Shown here piece by piece: positions 33,607 through 41,998 of a stretch of 63,547 nucleotides of DNA. Both the position numbers and the translations under genes were made by a program. How positions within the stretch are numbered: position 1 is the first letter of the stretch; every line of letters begins with the position of its first letter. This DNA comes from CAYPEK01 sp964409645 (lineage in GTDB: Bacteria > UBP15 > UBA6099). Where the stretch lies: contig CAYPEK010000009.1 in the NCBI GenBank assembly GCA_964409645.1, forward strand, positions 1-63,547. Reading direction: 5' to 3'. The notes under the pieces were generated by a model. The model searched no databases. It saw nothing but the letters and a program-made list of their open reading frames with translations, and had not been told where the DNA came from.

Positions 33607-34557
33607 TTACTTATCTTTCTTTTCGTATATTTTTCTGATGATTGTATATGGACGGTCTTTAGTCTCCATGTAAATTTTCGACAAATAAATCCCCAATACA
33701 CCTATACAAAAAATAATCAGGCCGCCTATCAGCCATAACGATGCAATCATCGAAGGCCATCCTGCTTTGTAGTGCGTGTAATCAATTAGTTTCTTGATTA
33801 TAACATACAGAGTCCCCGCAGCCGCGCTTGCCGATATTGCTATCCCCAAAAAGAAAATATATATCAGAGGCCTGTTACTGAACGAGGTAACGGAATTTAC
33901 AAACACCGACAGTTTTCTTCTCAGATTATATGTCGTATCTCCTTTATGCAGCTTGTCTGTCGGAACTGCAATCTGCCTGTAACCTGCAAGCGCCTGAATC
34001 CCGTCCAAAAAAACTTCCTGATCTCTGTATTCGAGCAGGCTCGATACATACCTTCCGGTCATCAGGCGCGCTATCAGAGCATTCTCAGGTATGGGATAAC
34101 TCGACATCAAATTGAATACTTTATAGAAGATGCTGCCAGTAATGCGTTCAAAATATTTGCCTTTTCGCGATTTCTGCACTCCGTACACCACGTCCGCGCC
34201 CTTTGTCTCATCCGCAGCCCACGAATCTTTCATTGCCTTAATGAATTCACCAAGCAATTCCGGCTTTTCCTCAAGATCGCAATCGATCAGAAATATCAAC
34301 TCTCCGGAAGCATGAGACAAACCCGTCATTATCGCTTTGTAGTGACCGAAATTCCGCGACAGGTCGATAATCTTCAATTTATCGTCGCTGTTCTGCAACT
34401 GCAAAGCAATTCCAAGAGAGTCATCCGGCGACCCGTCATTGACGAGTATTATTTCATAATCGTCCGTAATGCGGGACGCCTCCTTTGTCACACGCTCGTG
34501 GAATTCCTTTATGTAAGGCGCCGAGCAGAACATCGTTGTTACAATTGAAAGGTCCAT
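33607..34557 (-). CDS. Family 2 glycosyltransferase, polyprenyl-phosphate sugar synthase type (GtrB/DPM1-like)
   Basis: 316 residues. The GT2 catalytic domain covers residues 1-230: DLSIVTTMF, VNDGSPDDSLG, DLSRNFGHYKAIMTGL, the DCDLEEKPE metal motif, YGVQKSRKGKYFERI. Two C-terminal transmembrane helices (PLIYIFFLGIAISASAAAG; ASLWLIGGLIIFCIGVLGIYL) end in KIYMETKDRPYTIIRK, typical of enzymes making undecaprenyl- or dolichyl-phosphate sugars. It sits between the methyltransferase and WbqC genes. Confidence 0.93.
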   Translation of the reverse strand: MDLSIVTTMFCSAPYIKEFHERVTKEASRITDDYEIILVNDGSPDDSLGIALQLQNSDDKLKIIDLSRNFGHYKAIMTGLSHASGELIFLIDCDLEEKPELLGEFIKAMKDSWAADETKGADVVYGVQKSRKGKYFERITGSIFYKVFNLMSSYPIPENALIARLMTGRYVSSLLEYRDQEVFLDGIQALAGYRQIAVPTDKLHKGDTTYNLRRKLSVFVNSVTSFSNRPLIYIFFLGIAISASAAAGTLYVIIKKLIDYTHYKAGWPSMIASLWLIGGLIIFCIGVLGIYLSKIYMETKDRPYTIIRKIYEKKDK

Positions 34558-34579
34558 ATCAATAATTTATCTTCTTCCT

Positions 34580-35332
34580 TTAAATGTTGCCACCAAATAC
34601 ACCTGTTTCTCCGGCCGTGATCCTTTCCGCGTCCTTCTTCATATACTTCGATGCATTCGGCCCTTCATTGAAAATCAAGTCCACAACACTTACCTCATGA
34701 ACAAAAGGCGGATATAGCTGTTCGTACTCGGAATATCCGGAATAATCCATATAAATTATTTTCTTTCCTTCCCGCTCGAAAAGCTCGTCGTCGAGGTATC
34801 CTTTAGCCGTTGGTCCTGTCAGATATATGTTTGTGTTTGTCTGCTTGCACAAATAGGCAAGCTTTTTTGTTTTCCCCTCAATCAGCTCATATTCCTCGTC
34901 CCAAGATATTTTCGTCTTGATTCCCAGAATTTCACATATCCTTATTATGAATCTGTAATTTATCAGACTTAGATACTTTTCCTCGCAACCCAGATACAAA
35001 TCTTCGAACATATCCTTATATTGAGGAAAATATTTCGCACGCGCATAATTAGCGCAGAGCGATTTCCAGTGCTTAACATTCCATCTCGGATCGCTTACCA
35101 CAACTTCTCGTATTTTCTGCGTGCATTTCCCCTTGCATTCTACAGGGATAGTCAACCATTGTACTCCGCGGGGCGTTTTTATTTTGTTCCTGTTTCTCCA
35201 TGTGTTTTTTGAATATTGCGCGTGATCGTAAATAATGAATTCGTCAGAGATACCAATAATGTCAAAATATCCCTTCCATGGGATATAGTTAGATTGTATT
35301 ATCCCCAATATTCGCTCTTGTTTCATCTTCAT
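34580..35332 (-). CDS. WbqC-like family protein
   Basis: 250 residues. The family start is clear: ILGIIQSNYIPWKGYFDII, then FIIYDHAQYSKNTWRNRNKI and WLTIPV. WbqC proteins occur in O-antigen and capsule clusters and are thought to take part in amino-sugar biosynthesis or modification, without a settled reaction. It is the first gene of the three-gene glycan unit here. It has two closely spaced Met codons at its start. Confidence 0.9.
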   Translation of the reverse strand: MKMKQERILGIIQSNYIPWKGYFDIIGISDEFIIYDHAQYSKNTWRNRNKIKTPRGVQWLTIPVECKGKCTQKIREVVVSDPRWNVKHWKSLCANYARAKYFPQYKDMFEDLYLGCEEKYLSLINYRFIIRICEILGIKTKISWDEEYELIEGKTKKLAYLCKQTNTNIYLTGPTAKGYLDDELFEREGKKIIYMDYSGYSEYEQLYPPFVHEVSVVDLIFNEGPNASKYMKKDAERITAGETGVFGGNI

Positions 35333-35492
35333 ATTTCAGAACTGCATAAATTCTTTATATTTAACCACACAAGAGTAATTAACAGGTTTTATTCAATCAA
35401 ACAATATAACAACAAATAAATTATTTTAAATTGATATTGTAAATATATAGGACTCAAATCATACAATTACATCCAAATTTGCCAAAAGAAAA

Positions 35493-36809
35493 CTAAATAT
35501 GAAAATCGAGTTTAAAGAGTCTTATTTCATCAAACACACCAATAATTCTGTGCAGATACTTCTGTAGCAGCCCCTTCTCCGCTCTGTCGTTGGCAATCTG
35601 TCCCACCGCAGAATCGATACTCTTCAGAGCGGCAACAATATCATTTTCGTTCTCCAGAGGCATGTTAAGCAACCCTAGAGTTCCCGGTCTGAAATCAGGA
35701 AATGATACTAAAACATCGTCCGAAGATTCGGGGCCAACCTGAATAAATCTGTCACCTGTCTCGACATAAGAAGAGCCGTTTTTAACCATACTATCAGCGA
35801 TCAAAGTCGCAAGCGCAGCCATATTCTCTGCATACTGAGATTTGTTTATGTCGATAAAAACACCGCCGCTCGAAGCGGAAAGGCGTTCATAAGCGGGATA
35901 AGGCATCTTCGTGAACAACTCCCTTGAGCCAAGAGCGAACACGACCGCTCCGGCCTCGTTGACCGCCTCTATAGTTCGCTCCAAGGCATCCCCGTAATCA
36001 TCGCTCGGGTCACCGTCCGAAACCACGATCACATATTTCTGCGCGCCTTCTCTGAAATTCTGTTCTGCAAGCGCGTCTCTTATCGCCTGAAGTGTGTTTT
36101 TCGTGTTTCCGTTAAAAAATATCGCATTCAGATCAGGAATGAATGCTTCCACTTCATCTCTCATCGATCCCGACGGCTGAGAAGTTCGGTCGAATGTTTG
36201 AGCGCCGAATCTGAAATCGACTCCCCGGTTCTTCAAGACGTTTGCAAATAGGTATAAATTCTTTGCCAGATGGAGAACATCTTTTTTCATTTCCGGGTTT
36301 CGGTCCAGCACAAACACGATGTCCGCCTGATTGCTTTTCCTGTCTTCCGCCTGAACCTGAACAAGCCTTCTAATTGGCTTGAGTATCGGTATTTTCCCAA
36401 GAAACTCTACATTTGAAAGCTGCTCGATCTGATCGGTAAGCAAATCGATTTCATTCTTGATAAGGGTTCGCTTCGATCTGCTCATCGAAAGAGAATCGAC
36501 GCATTCGCGAATGCGAAGCAGCGAATACGTTATTTCATTAAGCACAGCCTGTCTTTCTCTGAATATCGTAATATCTTCATAAACGTTGCTCAGAACATCT
36601 TCCGCCGTGTTGATCTCTTCGCGCAAAGCGGAAAGGTGTTCCCTGCTCAACTGAACTTCAATCGGGAGAAAATTCGGAAACAGCGATTCGGTCACAAGTC
36701 CTTTGGGCCGTTCTATGCGTGACCTCTTGCGAACTACACGTTCTATTCGTTTAGGATTCGCCACCATCGGAGGCAACGGTATCCCTATCATTCCCTGAAT
36801 CGTATCCAT
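35493..36809 (-). CDS. Flagellin-like protein with inserted von Willebrand factor A domain, lacking D0
   Basis: 438 residues from ATG 36809; a GTG two codons earlier is possible. Residues 1-50 are basic and unlike flagellin. Residues about 55-145 match the flagellin inner D1 helices (SREHLSALREEINTAEDVLS; LLRIRECVDSL; NEIDLLTDQIEQLSNVEFLG). Residues about 161-345 are a vWA domain (ADIVFVLDRNPEM, GNTKNTLQAI, YVIVVSDGDPSDDYG). Residues about 355-425 resume flagellin (FIQVGPESSDDVLVSFPDF; SIDSAVGQIANDRAEKGLLQ). Both terminal D0 segments are missing, so it probably cannot polymerise as a normal filament subunit. The MIDAS DxSxS is DRNPE, so metal binding may be altered. Confidence 0.75.
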   Translation of the reverse strand: MDTIQGMIGIPLPPMVANPKRIERVVRKRSRIERPKGLVTESLFPNFLPIEVQLSREHLSALREEINTAEDVLSNVYEDITIFRERQAVLNEITYSLLRIRECVDSLSMSRSKRTLIKNEIDLLTDQIEQLSNVEFLGKIPILKPIRRLVQVQAEDRKSNQADIVFVLDRNPEMKKDVLHLAKNLYLFANVLKNRGVDFRFGAQTFDRTSQPSGSMRDEVEAFIPDLNAIFFNGNTKNTLQAIRDALAEQNFREGAQKYVIVVSDGDPSDDYGDALERTIEAVNEAGAVVFALGSRELFTKMPYPAYERLSASSGGVFIDINKSQYAENMAALATLIADSMVKNGSSYVETGDRFIQVGPESSDDVLVSFPDFRPGTLGLLNMPLENENDIVAALKSIDSAVGQIANDRAEKGLLQKYLHRIIGVFDEIRLFKLDFHI

Positions 36810-36899
36810 AGTCACATTCTACACTATTGCCACAATTTTTTCTGTATTTTCATCCTAATTCCGATATTATCAGTTCAAATACGCCAAAATTCACATCTA

Positions 36900-38402
36900 C
36901 TACCCTTTTAATTCCCAGCCTTTTGAGCGTTCGACCGCTCTTTTCCAGCCGTTATACAGCATTTCCCTGTCTTTCACCTTCATCTTGGGTTTGAACTGTT
37001 TGTCCTGCTTGCGTGCTTTCTCCAGCGCTTTCATGTCGGGCCAGAACCCGACAGCCAATCCGGCGAGCAGAGCGCAGCCGAGAGCTGTCGTCTCGATCAT
37101 CTTCGGCCTGTCAACAGCCACACCAAGCACGTCCGACTGAAATTGCATCAGGAAATTATTGGCAACCGCGCCACCGTCCACATACAGCGAATGCAGCGGT
37201 ATGCCGGAATCCTTCGCCATCGCGTCCACAACATCTCTCGTCTGATAACACATCGCTTCAAGCGCCGCGCGAGTCACGTGTGCCCTGTTGGTTCCGCGGG
37301 TAATGCCCACAATCGTTCCGCGCGCATACATATCCCAATGCGGAGCTCCCAGTCCCACAAGCGCGGGCACGAAGTACACTCCGCCCGTATCCGGCACCGA
37401 AGCCGCCAGCTTTTCGCTCGCCACCGCATTCGGAACGATCTGGAGCCCGTCTCTCAGCCATTGTATTGCTGCTCCGCAAATAAAAACGCTGCCTTCCAGC
37501 GCGTACGTGACTTCTCCGCCTATTTTCCACGCGATCGTTGTCAGCATACCGCTTTTCGACATCACGGGTTTCTTTCCGGTGTTCATCAAAAGAAACGAGC
37601 CGGTCCCATACGTGCATTTTGAACTTCCTTCCTTAAAACACGTCTGACCGAAAAGCGCGGCCTGCTGATCGCCCGCAACGCCGGCAATCGGAATGCCGTC
37701 CGGAATTCCTTTTACACCATTCGTATATCCAATTATTCCACTTGACGGAACAACCTCCGGCAGCACGCTTTCGGGAATATTCAGAACCTTCAGAATTTCC
37801 TTATCCCAGCAAAGCTTCTTGATGTTGTAAAGCATGGTTCTCGATGCGTTGGATATTTCAATCGCGTGCGTCTTTCCGCCCGTCAGGTTGTAAATCAGCC
37901 ACGAATCTATCGTTCCGAAGCTGATATTCCCTTTCGATGCGGCCGCCCTCGCGCCTTTCACATTATCCAAGATCCATTTGACCTTCGTACCGGAAAAATA
38001 GGCATCAACCACCAACCCGGTTCTCGAACTTATCATTTTCGAATGACCGGCCTTCTTCAACTCGTCGCATATATTTGCCGTTCTCCTGCACTGCCATACA
38101 ATCGCATTGTATATCGGTTTGCCGGTCTTCTTGTCCCAAAGAACCGTTGTTTCTCTCTGGTTTGTTATTCCGATCGCCGCGATCTGAGAAGGCTTCACAC
38201 CGGTTTTCTTCAACGCCGCGAAAACGGTTTTCAGCGTGCAATTCCATATTTCCATCGGATCGTGTTCAACCCAGCCGGGTTTGGGATAATACTGGGTGAA
38301 TTCGAGATTAACCTTGCTGACCGCCTCCCCGTTTTTCCCGATTAGAAGCGATGTGCTGCCGGTTGTTCCCTGATCGATAGCAAGAATGAAAGATTTAGCC
38401 AT
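36900..38402 (-). CDS. glpK: Glycerol kinase
   Basis: 500 residues, normal length. It phosphorylates glycerol to sn-glycerol 3-phosphate. Visible FGGY-kinase motifs: AIDQGTTGSTSLL, TNQRETTVLWDKKTG, GTIDSWLIYNLTGG, GVAGDQQAALFGQTCF, KCTYGTGSFLLMNTG and DGGAVANNFLMQFQSD. Start ATG 38402 is fixed by GAGGAGGG just upstream. No facilitator (glpF) or dehydrogenase (glpD) is adjacent. A strong sigma-70 promoter precedes it and the gene looks monocistronic. Confidence 0.97.
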   Translation of the reverse strand: MAKSFILAIDQGTTGSTSLLIGKNGEAVSKVNLEFTQYYPKPGWVEHDPMEIWNCTLKTVFAALKKTGVKPSQIAAIGITNQRETTVLWDKKTGKPIYNAIVWQCRRTANICDELKKAGHSKMISSRTGLVVDAYFSGTKVKWILDNVKGARAAASKGNISFGTIDSWLIYNLTGGKTHAIEISNASRTMLYNIKKLCWDKEILKVLNIPESVLPEVVPSSGIIGYTNGVKGIPDGIPIAGVAGDQQAALFGQTCFKEGSSKCTYGTGSFLLMNTGKKPVMSKSGMLTTIAWKIGGEVTYALEGSVFICGAAIQWLRDGLQIVPNAVASEKLAASVPDTGGVYFVPALVGLGAPHWDMYARGTIVGITRGTNRAHVTRAALEAMCYQTRDVVDAMAKDSGIPLHSLYVDGGAVANNFLMQFQSDVLGVAVDRPKMIETTALGCALLAGLAVGFWPDMKALEKARKQDKQFKPKMKVKDREMLYNGWKRAVERSKGWELKG

Positions 38403-38448
38403 TACACCCTCCTCGATGCGCAAAAAAACGTAATTACACGCGGCATTT

Positions 38449-38477
38449 AGTGTATCACAATCAATTTATACGGTCAA
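38449..38477 (-). promoter_or_regulatory. Sigma-70 promoter of glpK
   Basis: Minus strand: TTGACC (38472-38477), exactly 17 bases, then TACACT (38449-38454) with a TGa extension before the -10. It is about 47 bases before the glpK ATG. Confidence 0.7.
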
Positions 38478-38589
38478 AATATATAATAGTCATATTCGAC
38501 CCGCGAAATCCGATTTTGTTCAATGGATTTCTTTTAGACGGTGTTTCAGATTAAAATATTTAGCGGATCGGAGTATTTCTATAAGACTT

Positions 38590-38919
38590 ATGAACTTTAC
38601 GAAAGTATTTCATTGGACTTTAATATCTGCAGCAATCGTTTTTGCCGTCTTTTGGATATATCATCTTGTTGAGTGCTTAAGAAGAAAAGATTTCAGAATA
38701 CCCGATAAGGTATTCTGGTTTATTCTCCTGCTCGTGCCAGTTCTCGGGCTAATCATGTACCGCGGCATAGGCAACGAGTTTTATAAGAAAAAGTCGCTTA
38801 ATGGCAATAGTGGCACCGAAAACAATTATTCCGGCGAGACCGGCAAAAAACGGAGACGGCCGAGAGGCGGAGTAAAAATCGAACTGCCTCAGAACGAACG
38901 GCCGATCGAAAAGAAATGA
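38590..38919 (+). CDS. Small membrane protein with PLDc_N-like domain
   Basis: 109 residues with two transmembrane helices (FHWTLISAAIVFAVFWIYHL and KVFWFILLLVPVLGLIMY). The second helix fits the phospholipase-D-nuclease N-terminal domain pattern (W-x-I/L-L-L-x-P-x-x-G-x-x-x-Y). The tail is basic and cytoplasmic. No catalytic PLD domain is present. It overlaps the next gene by 4 bases (ATGA), so the two are translationally coupled. Function unknown. Confidence 0.65.
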   Translation: MNFTKVFHWTLISAAIVFAVFWIYHLVECLRRKDFRIPDKVFWFILLLVPVLGLIMYRGIGNEFYKKKSLNGNSGTENNYSGETGKKRRRPRGGVKIELPQNERPIEKK

Positions 38920-41012
38920 ACCGGTTTATGAGAGAAACTGATAAAAACCGTCATGAATCGCTCACAGCCGTTTTATTGTTTATAGCCGGAACGGCGTTTT
39001 CACTTCAAACAACCGCTCCCTTTTTCGGCTGGGGAGCCGGGCCGGAATACGGATACGCCTCCATGTTCCTTAAAAGAGCATCGTTTTTCGGCTATCCTCT
39101 CACGGAGATTGCAGGAAAAATATCCTCATTAATCCCTACAAATTCCGTTGAGTTTTCGACGTCTCTGCTCTTTGCGGTTCTGTTCGGCCTGACACTGGTT
39201 TTTATTTACTCGGCGATATCATCAATCTCGAAATCCGCAACGGCCAGCGTCGCTGGGGCATTGATATTCTCTTCACTGCCGTTGGCAACATATTACTTCC
39301 GTTCATGTACTCCTGAAAGCTGGAGTATCTTTCTTGCCGCGGCGCTCTTCGCCTCAGCCGCATATCACTTCGACAAGCCATCAAACAAGAGTCTCCTGCT
39401 CGTCGCTTTCATAACCGGTGCAGGCGCATATCACAACGAACTGGTTTTTCTGCTGGGCATATCCGCCGTTTTCGCCTCGCTATTCATGAAAAGCATCAGG
39501 ATTCGGCCCGCTGTCGCCTTTGCTTCGCTATTAATCATCATCGCATTTTCCATCCAATCCGCCTTTCTGTTTCTAAGGCCTCCATCATTCATCGACTGGA
39601 CAAAAGCAGTTCCGTCATGGATGGGCGTTACAGTACCGATGAAAGACTTTATGGATATTTTCCTATCCGGTGTAATTCCCATTGAAATTCCGTACAAGTT
39701 ATATGGTATCGCGCAATGTATCTCAGGGCCTTTCCTGCCTATCACAGCGATAGCCGTGATAGGGGTCCTGTTTTATAGAAAAAACGCATACATCCCCGCC
39801 AAGGCTCTATGGTACGCGATTATACCGGCTCTTGTTGTCGCATTAGTTTTCAATCATGCTACGGATAATGTTAATACCGCGATTCTGATGATGCTGGTTT
39901 TCTCCTCCGGAAGCATAGGCGCTGCTTTGATTGTCGGCCAGTCATTCAAAGGAAAAGCATCTTCTTTTATCGCGGGCGGGATAGCGTGCCTCATCCTATC
40001 CCTGCCGCCGGTTTTAATGAATTATGAGACAATAAGCAAATCGCAAACGAAAAGCAACCCGGCGGTTTTATTCTCATATTTGAAAAATATGAAAAGAGAC
40101 GCCCTGTTCGTCATCGATTCGGAACATGACCCGCTATACGGAATTTATTACATTCAGGACTGCCGCGGCATAAGAAGAGACGTAACAGCAATCGATATTA
40201 AAAATCTGTTCGAGAAAAACTATCGTGAATACACAAGGGATGAACACAGATACGTTCTTATTCCGACAGAGAAAAAATATAACGAACTGTTGGAACAGCT
40301 CACCGGATTAATGCCGACCAGCAAAAAGGAAATTAACGAATATTTAAAGAGTAGAATCAAGGAAGGCTTATCAGGAACTTTCGGAGAATACATTGTTTTT
40401 AACAACTATTCGCGATTCGTTGTTTACTTCAACAGAATAGACCTGCTCATTAATTCAAAGATATACCCGCTGATGCAGTTCATGCCCGAAGATTTTTTAT
40501 TCAGGCTTTATCCCGCAGGCATCGAGAAACTTTTCAAACTAAGAAACGACGAAGTGGATAAGAAGAATCGCATCAATTATGTTTACCTCGATATAGTAAA
40601 TCTTGAAAAACAGGCACTAAAAACACGCGAATATGATCAGGAAACCAAGAATCTGATCGCGATTTATTATGAAAACATTGGTGAAAATTTCTATTTGCAG
40701 GAAAGATACGTTCTTTCTTCAGACATGATGGAAGCATGTTCGATATTGGACCCGCTAAACATACAATGCCGCTTCTTCCTCGGCCAGTTATATAAATACA
40801 GAGGCCTTTATGATAAATCGGAACATCAATATATTACCGCCGCAAATTTGATTAAGAAGAAACAGCTTTCCGGCAAACATACAAGCAGTGATGTGTTTAT
40901 GCTCGAACGCATTTACTCGGAACTAAATCAGTCGGATAAAGCAGAAAAATATAGAAAACTGGTAAAACCGGAAGGAGAAATTCTGCCTCCCGGTTATTCG
41001 AGGCCTCAATAG
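38916..41012 (+). CDS. Multi-pass membrane protein, DUF2723/PMT-like, with C-terminal TPR
   Basis: 698 residues. About 10-12 transmembrane helices fill residues 15-370, with a first loop (GAGPEYGYASMFLKRASFFGYPL) in the position and style of DUF2723 and GT-C mannosyltransferase-like proteins, where an acidic residue in this loop is catalytic. A soluble domain of about 320 residues follows, with degenerate TPR helices near the end (RFFLGQLYKYRGLYDKSEHQ). GT-C enzymes use lipid-linked sugars on the outer face of the membrane. The exact family is uncertain. It is coupled to the small protein upstream. Confidence 0.65.
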   Translation: MNRFMRETDKNRHESLTAVLLFIAGTAFSLQTTAPFFGWGAGPEYGYASMFLKRASFFGYPLTEIAGKISSLIPTNSVEFSTSLLFAVLFGLTLVFIYSAISSISKSATASVAGALIFSSLPLATYYFRSCTPESWSIFLAAALFASAAYHFDKPSNKSLLLVAFITGAGAYHNELVFLLGISAVFASLFMKSIRIRPAVAFASLLIIIAFSIQSAFLFLRPPSFIDWTKAVPSWMGVTVPMKDFMDIFLSGVIPIEIPYKLYGIAQCISGPFLPITAIAVIGVLFYRKNAYIPAKALWYAIIPALVVALVFNHATDNVNTAILMMLVFSSGSIGAALIVGQSFKGKASSFIAGGIACLILSLPPVLMNYETISKSQTKSNPAVLFSYLKNMKRDALFVIDSEHDPLYGIYYIQDCRGIRRDVTAIDIKNLFEKNYREYTRDEHRYVLIPTEKKYNELLEQLTGLMPTSKKEINEYLKSRIKEGLSGTFGEYIVFNNYSRFVVYFNRIDLLINSKIYPLMQFMPEDFLFRLYPAGIEKLFKLRNDEVDKKNRINYVYLDIVNLEKQALKTREYDQETKNLIAIYYENIGENFYLQERYVLSSDMMEACSILDPLNIQCRFFLGQLYKYRGLYDKSEHQYITAANLIKKKQLSGKHTSSDVFMLERIYSELNQSDKAEKYRKLVKPEGEILPPGYSRPQ

Positions 41013-41028
41013 ACATAAGGAGAAAAAA

Positions 41029-41982
41029 ATGATTCGAACAAAAATCACCGAAATGCTCGGCATCAAACATCCGATAGTCGGCGGCACGATGATGTGGATT
41101 TCAAACGGAGAATTCACGGCAGCGATCAGTGAGGCCGGAGGTTTAGGCGTGCTCGCTTCCGCTATTTATGAATCAAAATCAGCTTTCAGAGATGAGCTGC
41201 AGAAAATCAAATCGCTGACGAAAAATCCGTTTGCCGTGAATCTGAATCTTTTCCCGGCAATGCGGCCGATAAATAACGATGAATACATTGAAGTAATTCT
41301 GGATGAAGGAGTTAAAATAGTTGAGACGTCCGGACACAAAGCTCCCGAAAACCTTTATCCGCCTCTCAAGGAAGCCGGTTGCAAACTCATTCATAAGTGC
41401 GTCGGCGCAAAGTATGCAATGAAAGCGGAATCAATCGGCTCCGACATAGTGACGGTGGTCGGCTATGAAAACGGCGGAGCAGTCGGAAATCTGGGACTCG
41501 GAACTTTCATCCTTGTGCCGTCAGTAGTGGACGCAGTGAAAATACCGGTAATAGGCGGCGGCGGAGTTGCGGATGGAAGAGGATTGGCTGCAATGCTTTC
41601 GCTTGGAGCACAAGCCGCGATTATCGGAACCCGACTTCTTCTTACGGAGGAATGCCCGATTCATAAAGACCTCAAAGCCGCTCTCGTTAATGCAAGCGAA
41701 CTCGATACGATTGTTATCATGAAATGCGTGAACTCGGCTCACAGGGTATGGCTCAACGAGCCCGGAAAGAAAGCCGCCGAACTCGACACGAGAAACGCGC
41801 CTCTCGAAGAGCTCATAGAAGTAGTGGGAGGCCACAAAGCGAAGATAATGTTCAGCGAAGGCAAAACTGATGTGGGAACAATCGCAACCGGTCAATGTAT
41901 AGGATTAATTCACGATATTGTGCCTGTAAAAACACTGTTCGAGAATATAGTGTCAGTTGCTGAATCGCTAATAAAAGCATAG
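41029..41982 (+). CDS. Nitronate monooxygenase / FabK-like FMN enzyme
   Basis: 317 residues, TIM-barrel flavoprotein. Motifs: LGIKHPIVGGTMMWIS opening, SEAGGLGVLASAIY, NPFAVNLNLF, VVGYENGGAVGN, IPVIGGGGVADGRGLAAMLSLGAQAAIIGTRLL (phosphate-binding Gly loop). This family includes nitronate monooxygenases and FabK enoyl-ACP reductases, which are hard to separate by motif. No fatty-acid synthesis genes are adjacent, so I leave the substrate open. AAGGAG precedes the ATG. Confidence 0.88.
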   Translation: MIRTKITEMLGIKHPIVGGTMMWISNGEFTAAISEAGGLGVLASAIYESKSAFRDELQKIKSLTKNPFAVNLNLFPAMRPINNDEYIEVILDEGVKIVETSGHKAPENLYPPLKEAGCKLIHKCVGAKYAMKAESIGSDIVTVVGYENGGAVGNLGLGTFILVPSVVDAVKIPVIGGGGVADGRGLAAMLSLGAQAAIIGTRLLLTEECPIHKDLKAALVNASELDTIVIMKCVNSAHRVWLNEPGKKAAELDTRNAPLEELIEVVGGHKAKIMFSEGKTDVGTIATGQCIGLIHDIVPVKTLFENIVSVAESLIKA

Positions 41983-41998
41983 CAGTTATACCGACGTT

